NCBI RefSeq assembly: GCF_000764205.1
Contig: NZ_JQDZ01000112.1
Location: 124,001 to 188,000, forward strand
DNA length: 64,000 nucleotides
Source: Thalassotalea sp. ND16A
Lineage (GTDB): Bacteria; Pseudomonadota; Gammaproteobacteria; Enterobacterales; Alteromonadaceae
Direction: 5' to 3'
The notes under the pieces were generated by a model that worked only from the letters and a program-made list of their open reading frames with translations, had not been told where the DNA came from and did not search any database. The position numbers and the translations under genes were made by a program. Positions 1 through 7,468 of the stretch are shown piece after piece. How positions within the stretch are numbered: position 1 is the first letter of the stretch; the number at the start of each line of letters is the position of its first letter.

Positions 1-2
1 AT

Positions 3-281
3 ATAGAATTTTTAGCCCAATATCTGGTGCTCAATAATAATCATGAACATCATGGATTAAGCCATTTTTCCGATAACGTCAGAATTTTTGGCGGCTTACA
101 AGCCGAGCAATTAATCACCACGGCTGAACAGCAACAATTAGTGTCCAGTTATTGTGCGTTACGCGATACCGGCCACGCGCTGGTTTTGCAAAGTTTACCG
201 GCGCAAATGGCCGAAGATAAACTGCTTATAGAACGTCAGCAAGTGAGTGACATTTGGCGAAAATATCTCGGCCAAAACTAA
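3..281 (+). CDS. glnE: GlnE C-terminal fragment (glutamine synthetase adenylyltransferase), cut by window start
   Basis: The reading frame is open from base 3, runs in from outside the window and ends at a TAA at 279-281. The first visible residues read IEFLAQYLVL, followed by a SDNVRI segment and an ALRDTGHAL segment. These match the C-terminal adenylylation domain of GlnE, the bifunctional enzyme that adds AMP to and removes it from glutamine synthetase in response to PII signalling. Only about 92 residues of a protein of roughly 950 are visible. A GTG at 27 could look like a start but sits inside the conserved domain. The neighbourhood (hldE close by, as in many gammaproteobacteria) supports the call. 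Confidence 0.9.
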   Translation: MEFLAQYLVLNNNHEHHGLSHFSDNVRIFGGLQAEQLITTAEQQQLVSSYCALRDTGHALVLQSLPAQMAEDKLLIERQQVSDIWRKYLGQN

Positions 282-309
282 TACCAATACCAACTAGGGT
301 TAACTCGCC

Positions 310-1248
310 TTAGTCGTAAAATTTAGGATCTGACTTATTAGGTCGGGTTTTAAATCGTCGGTGTAGCCACATGTATTGTTCCGGCTGTTTTAAAATGGCC
401 TGCTCTACCGCTTGATTAACGCGAAGAATGTCTTGTTCATCATCACCGCTGGGAAAATTGTCCAATGCCGGCAGAAACTCTAACAAATAGCCACTGTTAT
501 CGGGTTTTCGCCTTGGCACCAGCATCATTGTTTTTACGTTTTTTCCTTTCGCAAAAACCATGGTGCCTATGGTTGATGCCGTTTCTTTGACATTAAAAAA
601 CGGCACAAAAATAGAACGTTTTCGGCCATAGTCTTGATCGGGCAAATAGACACAGGTTTCTTTATCTCGAAGCGCTTTTATCATGCCTTTGACATTGCTT
701 TTATCGACCATGTATTTGTTTGAACGAGCGCGACCACGATGTTGAAAATACTCCATCAACTGATTGTGGTTTGGTCGATAAAAGGCGACGAGAGGGTGTA
801 CATGGCCAGTTGCCCGGCCAACAAATTCCAAGCATAAGAAGTGTATGGTAAGTAATAACACGCCATGATCTTGCGCCTTAACTTGCTCTAAGTGTTCTAA
901 CCCTGAGACTTCAATTTTGCGTGCAATACGCCAGTCTGGCCACCACCAGCCCATACCGGTTTCAAATAAGCCAATGCCGGTGTTTTCAAAATTTTGCTGC
1001 ACCATCGTTTGCCGTTCGGCTTTGCTTAACTGCGGAAAACACACATCGATATTTTTTTGTGCCACGGTTAAACGGCTGCCACCAATCTTCATCATCAAAC
1101 GGCCAAGCATCCGGCCCATCGCGAGTTGTAATTTATACGGCAACCAGGAAATGCTATACAAGGTGATCACGCCTACCCAGGTTAACCAATATTTAGGCAG
1201 AAAGAAGCGGGCTTTGAATTTTGTTTGCAGAACTTTATTTTTACTCAA
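310..1248 (-). CDS. lpxL: LpxL/HtrB-family lipid A acyltransferase
   Basis: This 312-residue protein belongs to the lysophospholipid acyltransferase-like family that adds a secondary acyl chain to Kdo2-lipid IVA at the inner membrane during lipid A synthesis. A hydrophobic N-terminal anchor (about residues 20-40) precedes the family HX4(D/E) catalytic motif, seen as H136 to E141 within TIHFLCLE. The length fits the family (about 305-325). It is transcribed divergently from hldE, another LPS gene, which fits an envelope role. The lauroyl (LpxL) and myristoyl (LpxM) subtypes cannot be separated reliably by eye, so the symbol is the family-level best guess. Confidence 0.85.
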   Translation of the reverse strand: MSKNKVLQTKFKARFFLPKYWLTWVGVITLYSISWLPYKLQLAMGRMLGRLMMKIGGSRLTVAQKNIDVCFPQLSKAERQTMVQQNFENTGIGLFETGMGWWWPDWRIARKIEVSGLEHLEQVKAQDHGVLLLTIHFLCLEFVGRATGHVHPLVAFYRPNHNQLMEYFQHRGRARSNKYMVDKSNVKGMIKALRDKETCVYLPDQDYGRKRSIFVPFFNVKETASTIGTMVFAKGKNVKTMMLVPRRKPDNSGYLLEFLPALDNFPSGDDEQDILRVNQAVEQAILKQPEQYMWLHRRFKTRPNKSDPKFYD

Positions 1249-1290
1249 TACTTCATCAACTCATTGAAAAGCTTATGTTACACTATACTA

Positions 1291-1336
1291 ATACAAGCCA
1301 GATATTTAATTGACCAATTAATTATCTGACTTGTAT
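1291..1336. promoter_or_regulatory. Palindrome in the divergent lpxL/hldE promoter region
   Basis: Fourteen-base arms at 1291-1304 and 1323-1336 are inverted copies with one mismatch (ATACAAGCCAGATA against TATCTGACTTGTAT), and the interior also has inverted TAATTG/CAATTA halves. It lies midway between the two divergent start codons, so it could be an operator or overlap both promoters. It could equally be a dispersed palindromic repeat. No function is shown. Confidence 0.4.
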
Positions 1337-1400
1337 AAATAACACGAATGAATGCCGTAAAGGCGGTTACGTCATTATTATACCCAGTTTGGAAGACCAT

Positions 1401-2828
1401 ATGAAAGTAGATATCCCTAATTTTAATCAGGCCAGAGTCATGGTTGTTGGTGATGTGATGTTAGACCGATACTGGTCAGGACCAACCGGGCGGATCTCGC
1501 CAGAAGCACCGGTGCCGGTGGTAAAAATAGACGGGCGTGAAGACCGGCCTGGTGGCGCCGCTAACGTTGCATTAAATATTGCCAGTCTGGGCGGGCAAGT
1601 GACATTGTCAGGGCTGACTGGTGATGATGAAGTGGCGAACAGCTTAGATACCAGTTTGTCAGGCATGGATGTCATTTGTAATTTTACCCGCAACCAAAGC
1701 GTACCAACTATCACTAAACTTAGAGTGTTGAGCCGAAACCAACAATTACTCCGTCTAGATTTTGAAGAGTCGCTTCATCATATCGATAAGCAAGCATTAA
1801 CCCACGTGGTGGAAGAAAATATTCGCCAGCATCATTTGTTGCTGTTATCCGATTACGATAAAGGCACGCTATCTGATGTCAGTGAGTTGATCTCTTTGGC
1901 GAAAAAGCATGATGTGCCAGTACTGGTTGATCCAAAAGGCGCTGATTTTGCCAAATATAAAGGCGCGACCTTAATCACCCCCAATTTATCAGAGTTTGAA
2001 GGCGTAGTTGGTCCTTGTAAAGATGAAGCCGAATTGGTGAGTAAAGGACAGCAGTTGCTAGTTGAACTCGATTTACAAGCCCTGCTGGTAACTCGTTCCG
2101 AACATGGCATGACCTTGATCAGGGCCAATGAAGAAGAGCTGCATTTACCTACCCAGGCACAAGAAGTTTATGATGTTACCGGTGCCGGCGATACCGTTAT
2201 TGCTACCTTAGCCCTGGCGATTGCTGCGGGTTCAACATTTTCTGAAGCCAGCGCTCTGGCCAATATTGCTGCCGGTGTGGTTGTCGGTAAACTGGGCACC
2301 TCAACCATAAGTGAAGTTGAAATTGCCCAAGCACTTGCCTCGGGCCAGGAAAGTGGTTCGGGTGTGGTGAGTGAAGAACAACTTAAGATTATCATTGAAC
2401 AAGCGAAAAAACGCGGCGAAAAAGTCGTCATGACCAATGGTTGTTTTGATATCCTGCACGCCGGGCATGTGTCTTATTTAACCCATGCCGCCGAACTTGG
2501 TGATAGGTTAATTGTTGCGGTAAACGATGATGATTCGGTTAAGCGCTTAAAAGGAAGCGGCCGGCCGGTGAACCCTTTGGATCGGCGTATGGCAGTATTG
2601 GCTGGTTTGGGCGCTGTTGATTGGGTGGTGGATTTTTCAGAAGATACTCCGCAACGATTAATCGCCAACTTATTACCGAACACCTTAGTGAAAGGTGGCG
2701 ATTATAACGTTGAAGATATTGCCGGCGGTAAAGAAGTCATTGCGGCAGGCGGCGAGGTACTGGTGCTTAACTTTGAAGAAGGCATTTCTACCTCCGAAAT
2801 CATTAATACTATTCGTTTGGAAGACTAG
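1401..2828 (+). CDS. hldE: HldE, bifunctional heptose-7-phosphate kinase / heptose-1-phosphate adenylyltransferase
   Basis: This cytoplasmic enzyme carries out two steps of ADP-L-glycero-D-manno-heptose synthesis for the LPS inner core. The N-terminal part (about residues 1-315) is a PfkB/ribokinase-type kinase with the GGAANVALN segment and the DVTGAGDT anion-hole motif. The C-terminal part (about 340-475) is a nucleotidyltransferase with [13 protein letters not shown], containing the HxGH signature. At 475 residues it matches the usual bifunctional length. I chose the ATG at 1401 because GGAAG lies about 6 bases upstream; an in-frame TTG at 1389 would add four residues. A strong hairpin terminator lies downstream. 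Confidence 0.95.
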   Translation: MKVDIPNFNQARVMVVGDVMLDRYWSGPTGRISPEAPVPVVKIDGREDRPGGAANVALNIASLGGQVTLSGLTGDDEVANSLDTSLSGMDVICNFTRNQSVPTITKLRVLSRNQQLLRLDFEESLHHIDKQALTHVVEENIRQHHLLLLSDYDKGTLSDVSELISLAKKHDVPVLVDPKGADFAKYKGATLITPNLSEFEGVVGPCKDEAELVSKGQQLLVELDLQALLVTRSEHGMTLIRANEEELHLPTQAQEVYDVTGAGDTVIATLALAIAAGSTFSEASALANIAAGVVVGKLGTSTISEVEIAQALASGQESGSGVVSEEQLKIIIEQAKKRGEKVVMTNGCFDILHAGHVSYLTHAAELGDRLIVAVNDDDSVKRLKGSGRPVNPLDRRMAVLAGLGAVDWVVDFSEDTPQRLIANLLPNTLVKGGDYNVEDIAGGKEVIAAGGEVLVLNFEEGISTSEIINTIRLED

Positions 2829-2890
2829 CCTGCTAGTACGAATGCGAGGTTAAAAGCTGATTGTTAAGCTTCTTTGTGCAGCAATCAAAC

Positions 2891-2926
2891 CCCGCCAACC
2901 ATAGGTTAAGTTCTCTGGTTGGCGGG
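2891..2926. repeat. Hairpin downstream of hldE
   Basis: CCCGCCAACC (2891-2900) and GGTTGGCGGG (2917-2926) form a perfect 10-bp stem with a 16-base loop. The surrounding gap repeats the motif GCGAGGTTAAAA (2845 and 2979), and a second partial CCCGCCAACT follows at 2994, so the 281-bp intergenic region looks partly duplicated. There is no T-run, so this is a structured element rather than a classic terminator. Confidence 0.5.
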
Positions 2927-3007
2927 ACTTTAGTCTCGCGCTATGGCGATAGCCAGTTTGAGTTGCCTGCGGCAATGACGCGAGGTTAAAAAACCCGCCA
3001 ACTAAAT

Positions 3008-3037
3008 AAAAAAGGCGACTGTGTAGTCGCCTTTTTT
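3008..3037. terminator. Bidirectional rho-independent terminator between hldE and tolC
   Basis: A perfect 10-bp stem (AAAGGCGACT / AGTCGCCTTT, 3011-3020 and 3025-3034) has a GTGT loop, an A-run before it and a T-run after it. It can end hldE on the plus strand and tolC on the minus strand. Confidence 0.9.
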
Positions 3038-3091
3038 GTACCGGAAGTACTTATACTCGGCAGGCAGGGGTGCCTTTAGAGAGTGATTAGG
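3037..3091 (+). repeat. Terminator-linked dispersed repeat, copy 1
   Basis: Directly after the T-run comes GTAC-N4-GTACTTATACTCGGCAGG, then GGGTGCCTTTAGAGAGTGATTA. Closely matching copies follow the terminator at 32851 and, degenerate, at 63585. Inverted copies are at 51371 and 57394-57595. The function is unknown. Confidence 0.75.
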
Positions 3092-3109
3092 TTCTCGATT
3101 CGATTAAGA

Positions 3110-4462
3110 CTAATTAGCCGGGTTGAGTCCCTGGTTAATCATCGTAATGTCGGCTTCAGAAACCGTACCTGCAGCTTCTTTTAAACGTAGCATATTGGTA
3201 ATGTAACTATACCGCGTTGTCGATAGATTACGTTTAGCGTCATACAAGTTACGAGTACTTTCCAACACATCCACGATGGTACGAGTCCCTACTTCAAAAC
3301 CTGCCTCGGTGGCTTTTAACGCACTTTCGGCCGAAATTACCGATTGCTCAAAGGCTTTTACCCCGGATATGGTTGCGACAACTGTGTTGTAAGAGTTACG
3401 TGACTCACGGACAACGCCACGGTAAGTAATTTGCATATCCTGACTCGCCGCCACATAGTTATGCTGGGCCGCGCGAACTCTTGAACTGGTGTTGCCACCT
3501 GAATAAATAGGTACATTCAACTGAATACCGATTGACTGGTCATCTTGTTCAACGCCATCAAAGGTATTACAACCACCAAACGAGCCATTGGGCAAATCAC
3601 AATCACCATCGGTTTCAGTGGTACCATAACTACCGGTTAAACTCAGTGTCGGCAGATGATCGGCGTTTTCAATGTCGATGTTTTCTTTGGCGATATCCAT
3701 GCTGATTTTTTGCGAAATCAATTGTAAGTTCTTCGCTTCGGCCAGCTTTTGCCAGTCATCGGCACTGTTCGGAGTTGGCACTACCGCGCTAAAACGCTCG
3801 GTGTTTAACACATTCAAATCACGAGGATAGCTGCCGGTAATTTCACGAAGAAACTCTTCTGAAGTGTAAACGGTGTTTTGTGCCCGAATTTCTTCGGCAA
3901 TGGCATTATCGAATTGCGCTTGGGCTTCATGCACGTCAGTAATCGCCGTTAGGCCAACCGAGAAACGCTGTTTAGTTTGCTCTAACTGACGTTCAATCGC
4001 TTTTTTCTCAGCCAGGGCGAATTCCAAACCGTCGTAAGCGGCTAACACATCAAAATACGCTAAGGCAACCCGCGTCACTAATTGTTGCTTTACGAATTGA
4101 TAATCAATATCACTGCGGTGCGCGGACTTTTTCGCGGTGTCTAAACCAAGCCAGCTGCTGTGATGATAAAGTTGCATGTTTAGATCTAAACTCATACGAG
4201 TTCTTTGCGTTTCTTGGGTGAAGAGATCATTTTCTTCTTCAGAATCTGTATAAGATGCAGTAGCAGATAATGTTGGCAATAACACCGAACGTGCTTGTTC
4301 GATGTTTTCTTGCGCCGCGTTATATTGCGCCTCTGCTCGCAACGAGGTTGGATCATTTTGCAACGCTAATTGATATATTTCCTGCAAATCTTGTGCTGCA
4401 ACAACTGAACTTGTGCCCGCGAGCACAACAGCAACAAAAATTGAGCTTAACTTGTTTGTCAT
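3110..4462 (-). CDS. tolC: TolC-family outer membrane efflux protein
   Basis: This is the outer-membrane channel of tripartite efflux pumps and type I secretion. The chosen start gives 450 residues: MTNKLSSIFVAVVLAGTSSVVAA is a clear signal peptide and mature sequence begins near QDLQEIYQLAL, a typical TolC opening. Two repeated outer-membrane-factor halves follow, each with long coiled-coil stretches. The length matches TolC of enterics (about 450 mature). An upstream in-frame ATG at 4540 would add 26 residues in front of the signal peptide and is unlikely; AAGGGAAAAG precedes the chosen ATG. tolC next to nudF/yqiB/cpdA is conserved in gammaproteobacteria. Confidence 0.92.
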   Translation of the reverse strand: MTNKLSSIFVAVVLAGTSSVVAAQDLQEIYQLALQNDPTSLRAEAQYNAAQENIEQARSVLLPTLSATASYTDSEEENDLFTQETQRTRMSLDLNMQLYHHSSWLGLDTAKKSAHRSDIDYQFVKQQLVTRVALAYFDVLAAYDGLEFALAEKKAIERQLEQTKQRFSVGLTAITDVHEAQAQFDNAIAEEIRAQNTVYTSEEFLREITGSYPRDLNVLNTERFSAVVPTPNSADDWQKLAEAKNLQLISQKISMDIAKENIDIENADHLPTLSLTGSYGTTETDGDCDLPNGSFGGCNTFDGVEQDDQSIGIQLNVPIYSGGNTSSRVRAAQHNYVAASQDMQITYRGVVRESRNSYNTVVATISGVKAFEQSVISAESALKATEAGFEVGTRTIVDVLESTRNLYDAKRNLSTTRYSYITNMLRLKEAAGTVSEADITMINQGLNPAN

Positions 4463-4619
4463 GTGTTCTTTTCCCTTATTTACAAAAACCTGGGTTATTT
4501 TGTGGTCAGTGTATCGGTAATTAATGCTATGCTGAATCATTATAAGCCGTTTCAGCTCAATAAAGTGTAACAGAAAATTTCCCTAACACTTTGTTATAGA
4601 TATAAAGTATTACAAGATT

Positions 4620-5246
4620 ATGAACGAAAGTAACATATTTAAACAATTTAAGCATAGCGACTTTACCGTTGCGGCACGTGATATTAAATATCAAGGTTTT
4701 TTTAGGGTTGATCAATACCAGTTAAAGCACAAACTATTTAATGGCGAGTGGGGACAGTTGATTGCCCGTGAAATTTTTGAGCGTGGCGATGCGGTGGTGT
4801 TAATTCCTTACGATCCTCTCAACAATACCTTGATTTTAATTGAGCAGTTTCGACCCGGCGCCATTCGCACCGAAGAGTGCCCGTGGATGCTGGAATTTAT
4901 TGCCGGCATGTTTGCCGAAAATGAAAGCCCGGTCGATGTGGCTATTCGGGAAGCGGCAGAAGAAGCCAATTTAGTTGTTGATAAAACGCAAGTACAGCAT
5001 GTGATGAATTACCTGGCAAGCCCCGGAGGCACCAGCGAAAAACTGTATATGTATGTCGCGTTACTCGATTTAAGTCACTTTGTCGATGGTACAGTTTCCG
5101 GTCTTGCCGATGAACATGAAGACATCAAATCACATTTAATGAGTTTAGAAGATGCACTCGAGCATTTAAATAATGGTAGAGTTAGTAATGCTTCAACCAT
5201 TATCGGTTTGCAGTGGCTGGCACTAAATTCTGGCAAATTGGCATAA
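4620..5246 (+). CDS. nudF: ADP-ribose diphosphatase NudF
   Basis: This Nudix hydrolase splits ADP-ribose to AMP and ribose-5-phosphate. Its 208 residues match NudF length. Family hallmarks include RREIFERG-like IAREIFERGDA (48-58), the Nudix box beginning at G96 with the REAAEEA core (110-116), and LASPGGTSE about 15 residues further on, which marks the ADP-ribose subgroup. In the Nudix box the usual glycine after EE-x is Asn117, an uncommon change; metal-binding glutamates E114 and E115 are present. It starts the nudF-yqiB-cpdA-yqiA-parE series and is divergent from tolC. Confidence 0.92.
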   Translation: MNESNIFKQFKHSDFTVAARDIKYQGFFRVDQYQLKHKLFNGEWGQLIAREIFERGDAVVLIPYDPLNNTLILIEQFRPGAIRTEECPWMLEFIAGMFAENESPVDVAIREAAEEANLVVDKTQVQHVMNYLASPGGTSEKLYMYVALLDLSHFVDGTVSGLADEHEDIKSHLMSLEDALEHLNNGRVSNASTIIGLQWLALNSGKLA

Positions 5247-5309
5247 CAGCAAAGGTCAACAGACCCTAATATTAACCACAAACTTTAACTTAATTTGGCA
5301 TTTCATCAT

Positions 5310-5759
5310 ATGGCGCAGTACAAGCCCAGTTTAAAGGGGCTAAACAATTCTTATGAAAATAACTTTATCCTGCTTTCTCGTTTGTTAGCTGGTATGGATG
5401 ATGCCGGGGAAATGCGCAGTTTTTTTATCAATGAGTTATTAGAGTATTCAATTAGCATTGTTGAGAAAACCAAATACACCCATGTGGTTGAGTTCAAGCA
5501 ATTGGTCAGTAAAAGCGAATCATTAGCCAGTAAGGTACATCTGCCGAAACCGAGTATGTTGATCCGCATCTATTATGATGCTCACTTAGCCGAAGTGATT
5601 GAGAGTCAATTTACCAAACAAATAAAACCCAGATACGATTACCCAAATCCGCAAATGCATTTGCCCGATGAAAAACAACAAGCGCAACAATTTTTAACCG
5701 AATGGCTACGCATGTGTTTAACACAAGGGCGAGCCAATATCGAAATTTCCAATAAGTAG
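5310..5759 (+). CDS. yqiB: DUF1249 family protein YqiB
   Basis: This is a conserved protein of unknown function, about 149 residues. The KYTHVVEF, PSMLIRIYYDAHLAEV and KPRYDYPN segments and the C-terminal FLTEWLRMCL are the shared features of the YqiB/DUF1249 family. Its place between nudF and cpdA is the same as in many gammaproteobacteria. I prefer the ATG at 5310; an in-frame TTG at 5295 adds five residues and neither has a strong ribosome-binding site. It is followed 6 bases later by cpdA, so the two are probably co-transcribed. Confidence 0.85.
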   Translation: MAQYKPSLKGLNNSYENNFILLSRLLAGMDDAGEMRSFFINELLEYSISIVEKTKYTHVVEFKQLVSKSESLASKVHLPKPSMLIRIYYDAHLAEVIESQFTKQIKPRYDYPNPQMHLPDEKQQAQQFLTEWLRMCLTQGRANIEISNK

Positions 5760-5765
5760 TTACCC

Positions 5766-6527
5766 ATGTCTGTTGTCACCCTTGCACAAATATCTGATTG
5801 CCACCTGTTTAAAGACAAAGCTGGCCGCCATTGTGGCCATAATGTTTTTATCAACCTACAACGTGTGCTCGAACAATTGGCGCAGTTAGAACCGTTAGAT
5901 GCCATTGTTTTTACGGGTGATTTAACGCAAGATCATAGCGTTGAGTCGTATCAGCATTTCAACCAACTGGTAAATGAGGCAAAATTTAAGTGTCCGCTTT
6001 ATTTTCTGGCGGGGAACCATGATGACGTTGAGCTATTAAACCAGCAATTGGTTAATGACGTGATTAAAGCCGATAAAGAAGTGATTCTTGGCCATTGGCG
6101 GTTATTACTCACCCAGTCAAAAAGTGACACTCCTGCGGGGTATGTAGATGATGAGCATTTAAATGTCATTGCCAATAGTAAAAGCAGTAACCTTCATACT
6201 TTATTGTTTATGCACCATCATCCGCTCGATGTGGGTTTTTTTATTGATAAACATGGTTTACGTAATCAAACACAATTTTGGCAGGCGGTGCAGCAAAACC
6301 CTGCCATAAAGGCAATTTGCTGTGGTCACATTCACCGCGGCGACAGCTATTTTTTCGAAGGCTTAAATCATCTTCCTGTGTTTAGTTGTCCGGCAACTTC
6401 GATTCAATTTGATCCAAACTCGGTAACGCTATCGGCATTAGACATTGGCCCGGGTTATCGAATATTAGAATTGGATGACGATGGCAATATTGAAACTCAG
6501 CTGCATTATCTTGATGTGGGATGTTGA
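5766..6527 (+). CDS. cpdA: 3',5'-cyclic-AMP phosphodiesterase CpdA
   Basis: This metallophosphoesterase of 253 residues hydrolyses cAMP and so lowers CRP-cAMP signalling. The metal-binding motifs appear in order: D11-x-H13, GDLTQD (D52), GNHDD (N84, H85), a HHHP segment (150-153) and GHIH (187-190). Length and neighbours match CpdA/Icc. Its last ~125 bases are duplicated just downstream in a chimeric mini-ORF (6540-6722), but the gene itself is intact. Confidence 0.92.
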   Translation: MSVVTLAQISDCHLFKDKAGRHCGHNVFINLQRVLEQLAQLEPLDAIVFTGDLTQDHSVESYQHFNQLVNEAKFKCPLYFLAGNHDDVELLNQQLVNDVIKADKEVILGHWRLLLTQSKSDTPAGYVDDEHLNVIANSKSSNLHTLLFMHHHPLDVGFFIDKHGLRNQTQFWQAVQQNPAIKAICCGHIHRGDSYFFEGLNHLPVFSCPATSIQFDPNSVTLSALDIGPGYRILELDDDGNIETQLHYLDVGC

Positions 6528-6783
6528 AGTGGGCTCGCGATGAAACAAAACATATTTATGACCCAAAGTTTTAATAGTTGTCCGCAATCATTTTCGATTC
6601 TATTTGAGCCAAACTCGGTAACGCTATCGGCATTAGACATTGGCCCGGGTTATCGAATATTAGAATTGGATGACGATGGCAATATTGAAACTCAGCTGCA
6701 TTATCTCGATGTGGGATGTTGAAGTGGGCTCGCGATGAAACAAAAAATACTGGTGATCCATGGTTTTAACAGTTCACCTCAAT
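6384..6783 (+). repeat. Tandem duplication of the cpdA 3' end and yqiA 5' end (195-bp period)
   Basis: Bases from about 6414 to 6552 recur 195 bases later (about 6609 to 6747). The cpdA-derived part, including the intergenic GAAGTGGGCTCGCG and the ATGAAACAAAA of yqiA, is almost identical between copies. The first ~50 bases of yqiA in the inner copy have about ten differences from the real gene. The junction sits where yqiA (AGTTCACCTCAA) and cpdA (AGTTGTCCGGCAA) share short homology. Confidence 0.9.
6540..6722 (+). pseudogene. Chimeric mini-ORF: yqiA N-terminus joined to cpdA C-terminus
   Basis: This 60-residue frame begins MKQNIFMTQSFNS, a decayed copy of the YqiA start (MKQKILVIHGFNS in the intact gene). 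After about 20 residues it switches to the exact C-terminal 41 residues of CpdA, ending HYLDVGC. It is a by-product of the tandem duplication. It lacks any catalytic motif of either parent: the YqiA HGF motif has become QSF, and only the CpdA tail is present. It has kept its start, stop and frame and sits in the operon, so translation is possible, but I see no sign of a function. Confidence 0.8.
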
Positions 6784-7319
6784 CATTAAAAGCGCAAATA
6801 ACCCGGCAATATATGCAGGTAATGCATCCCGAAATTGAAGTCGTATGTCCGCAATTGCTATCGAACCCATGCGCTGCGATCAAGCAATTATGTGACATCC
6901 TTGAAGATGAACGCCATTGTCAGTGGTATTTGACCGGCAGTTCACTTGGTGGTTATTTTGCCACTTATTTAGCCGCAAAATATCAGCTGAAAGCGGTATT
7001 AATAAACCCGGCGGTAAAACCGTATGATTTAGTCGATGACATTCTCGGTGAGCATAACAATCCCTATACCGGCGAAGTGTACCAGGTCACCGTAGCGCAT
7101 ATGCAGCAATTAAAGTTATATGACCTTGATAAAATCGACAGAAAAAGACTTTTTGTTATGGTACAAACTGGGGATGAAGTGTTAGATTATCAACAAGCCG
7201 TAGATAAATATCAACAATGCCGGTTAGAAGTACAGCAAGGTGGTGATCACAGCTTTATCAATTTTGCTAAAATGCTGCCAAGCATTGTTAATTTTTTTCA
7301 ATTAGAGAATAATGGCTAA
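6735..7319 (+). CDS. yqiA: Esterase YqiA (alpha/beta hydrolase)
   Basis: This alpha/beta-hydrolase esterase of 194 residues is the usual YqiA length. VIHGFNSSPQS (7-17) carries the oxyanion-type HGF motif, and the nucleophile elbow is GSSLGG (S70). A GDEVLDY segment likely supplies the acid residue and GGDHSF the catalytic histidine. Its physiological substrate is not known for the family. It lies between cpdA and parE as in relatives. Its 5' end was duplicated upstream, and a 7-base tandem repeat starts right after its stop codon. Confidence 0.88.
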   Translation: MKQKILVIHGFNSSPQSLKAQITRQYMQVMHPEIEVVCPQLLSNPCAAIKQLCDILEDERHCQWYLTGSSLGGYFATYLAAKYQLKAVLINPAVKPYDLVDDILGEHNNPYTGEVYQVTVAHMQQLKLYDLDKIDRKRLFVMVQTGDEVLDYQQAVDKYQQCRLEVQQGGDHSFINFAKMLPSIVNFFQLENNG

Positions 7320-7443
7320 AGGTACAAGGTACAAGGTACAAGGTACAAGGTACAAGCAGCCGGCAATTAGGCAACTAACAGATGATAATTTTGAGCTTGT
7401 CTCTGAATTTAAAGCAAAAATAACAAAAAAACTAGAGCGCTAG
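7312..7443 (+). CDS. Possible 43-residue small ORF over a heptanucleotide repeat
   Basis: An ATG at 7312 overlaps the yqiA stop by 8 bases and opens a frame through the GGTACAA repeat to a TAG at 7441. The predicted peptide starts MAKGTRYKVQGTRYK and ends with a charged, helix-like tail (NFELVSEFKAKITKKLER). The repeat unit is not a multiple of three, so a gain or loss of one unit would shift the frame. I do not recognise a family. Overlap with yqiA allows translational coupling, but it may be chance. Confidence 0.25.
   Translation: MAKGTRYKVQGTRYKQPAIRQLTDDNFELVSEFKAKITKKLER
7321..7355. repeat. Five tandem copies of GGTACAA
   Basis: Five perfect 7-base units follow one base after the yqiA stop codon. 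Such short perfect arrays are prone to slippage. Confidence 0.97.
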
Positions 7444-7468
7444 CAACTAATAAATAGCCAGAGAATTC

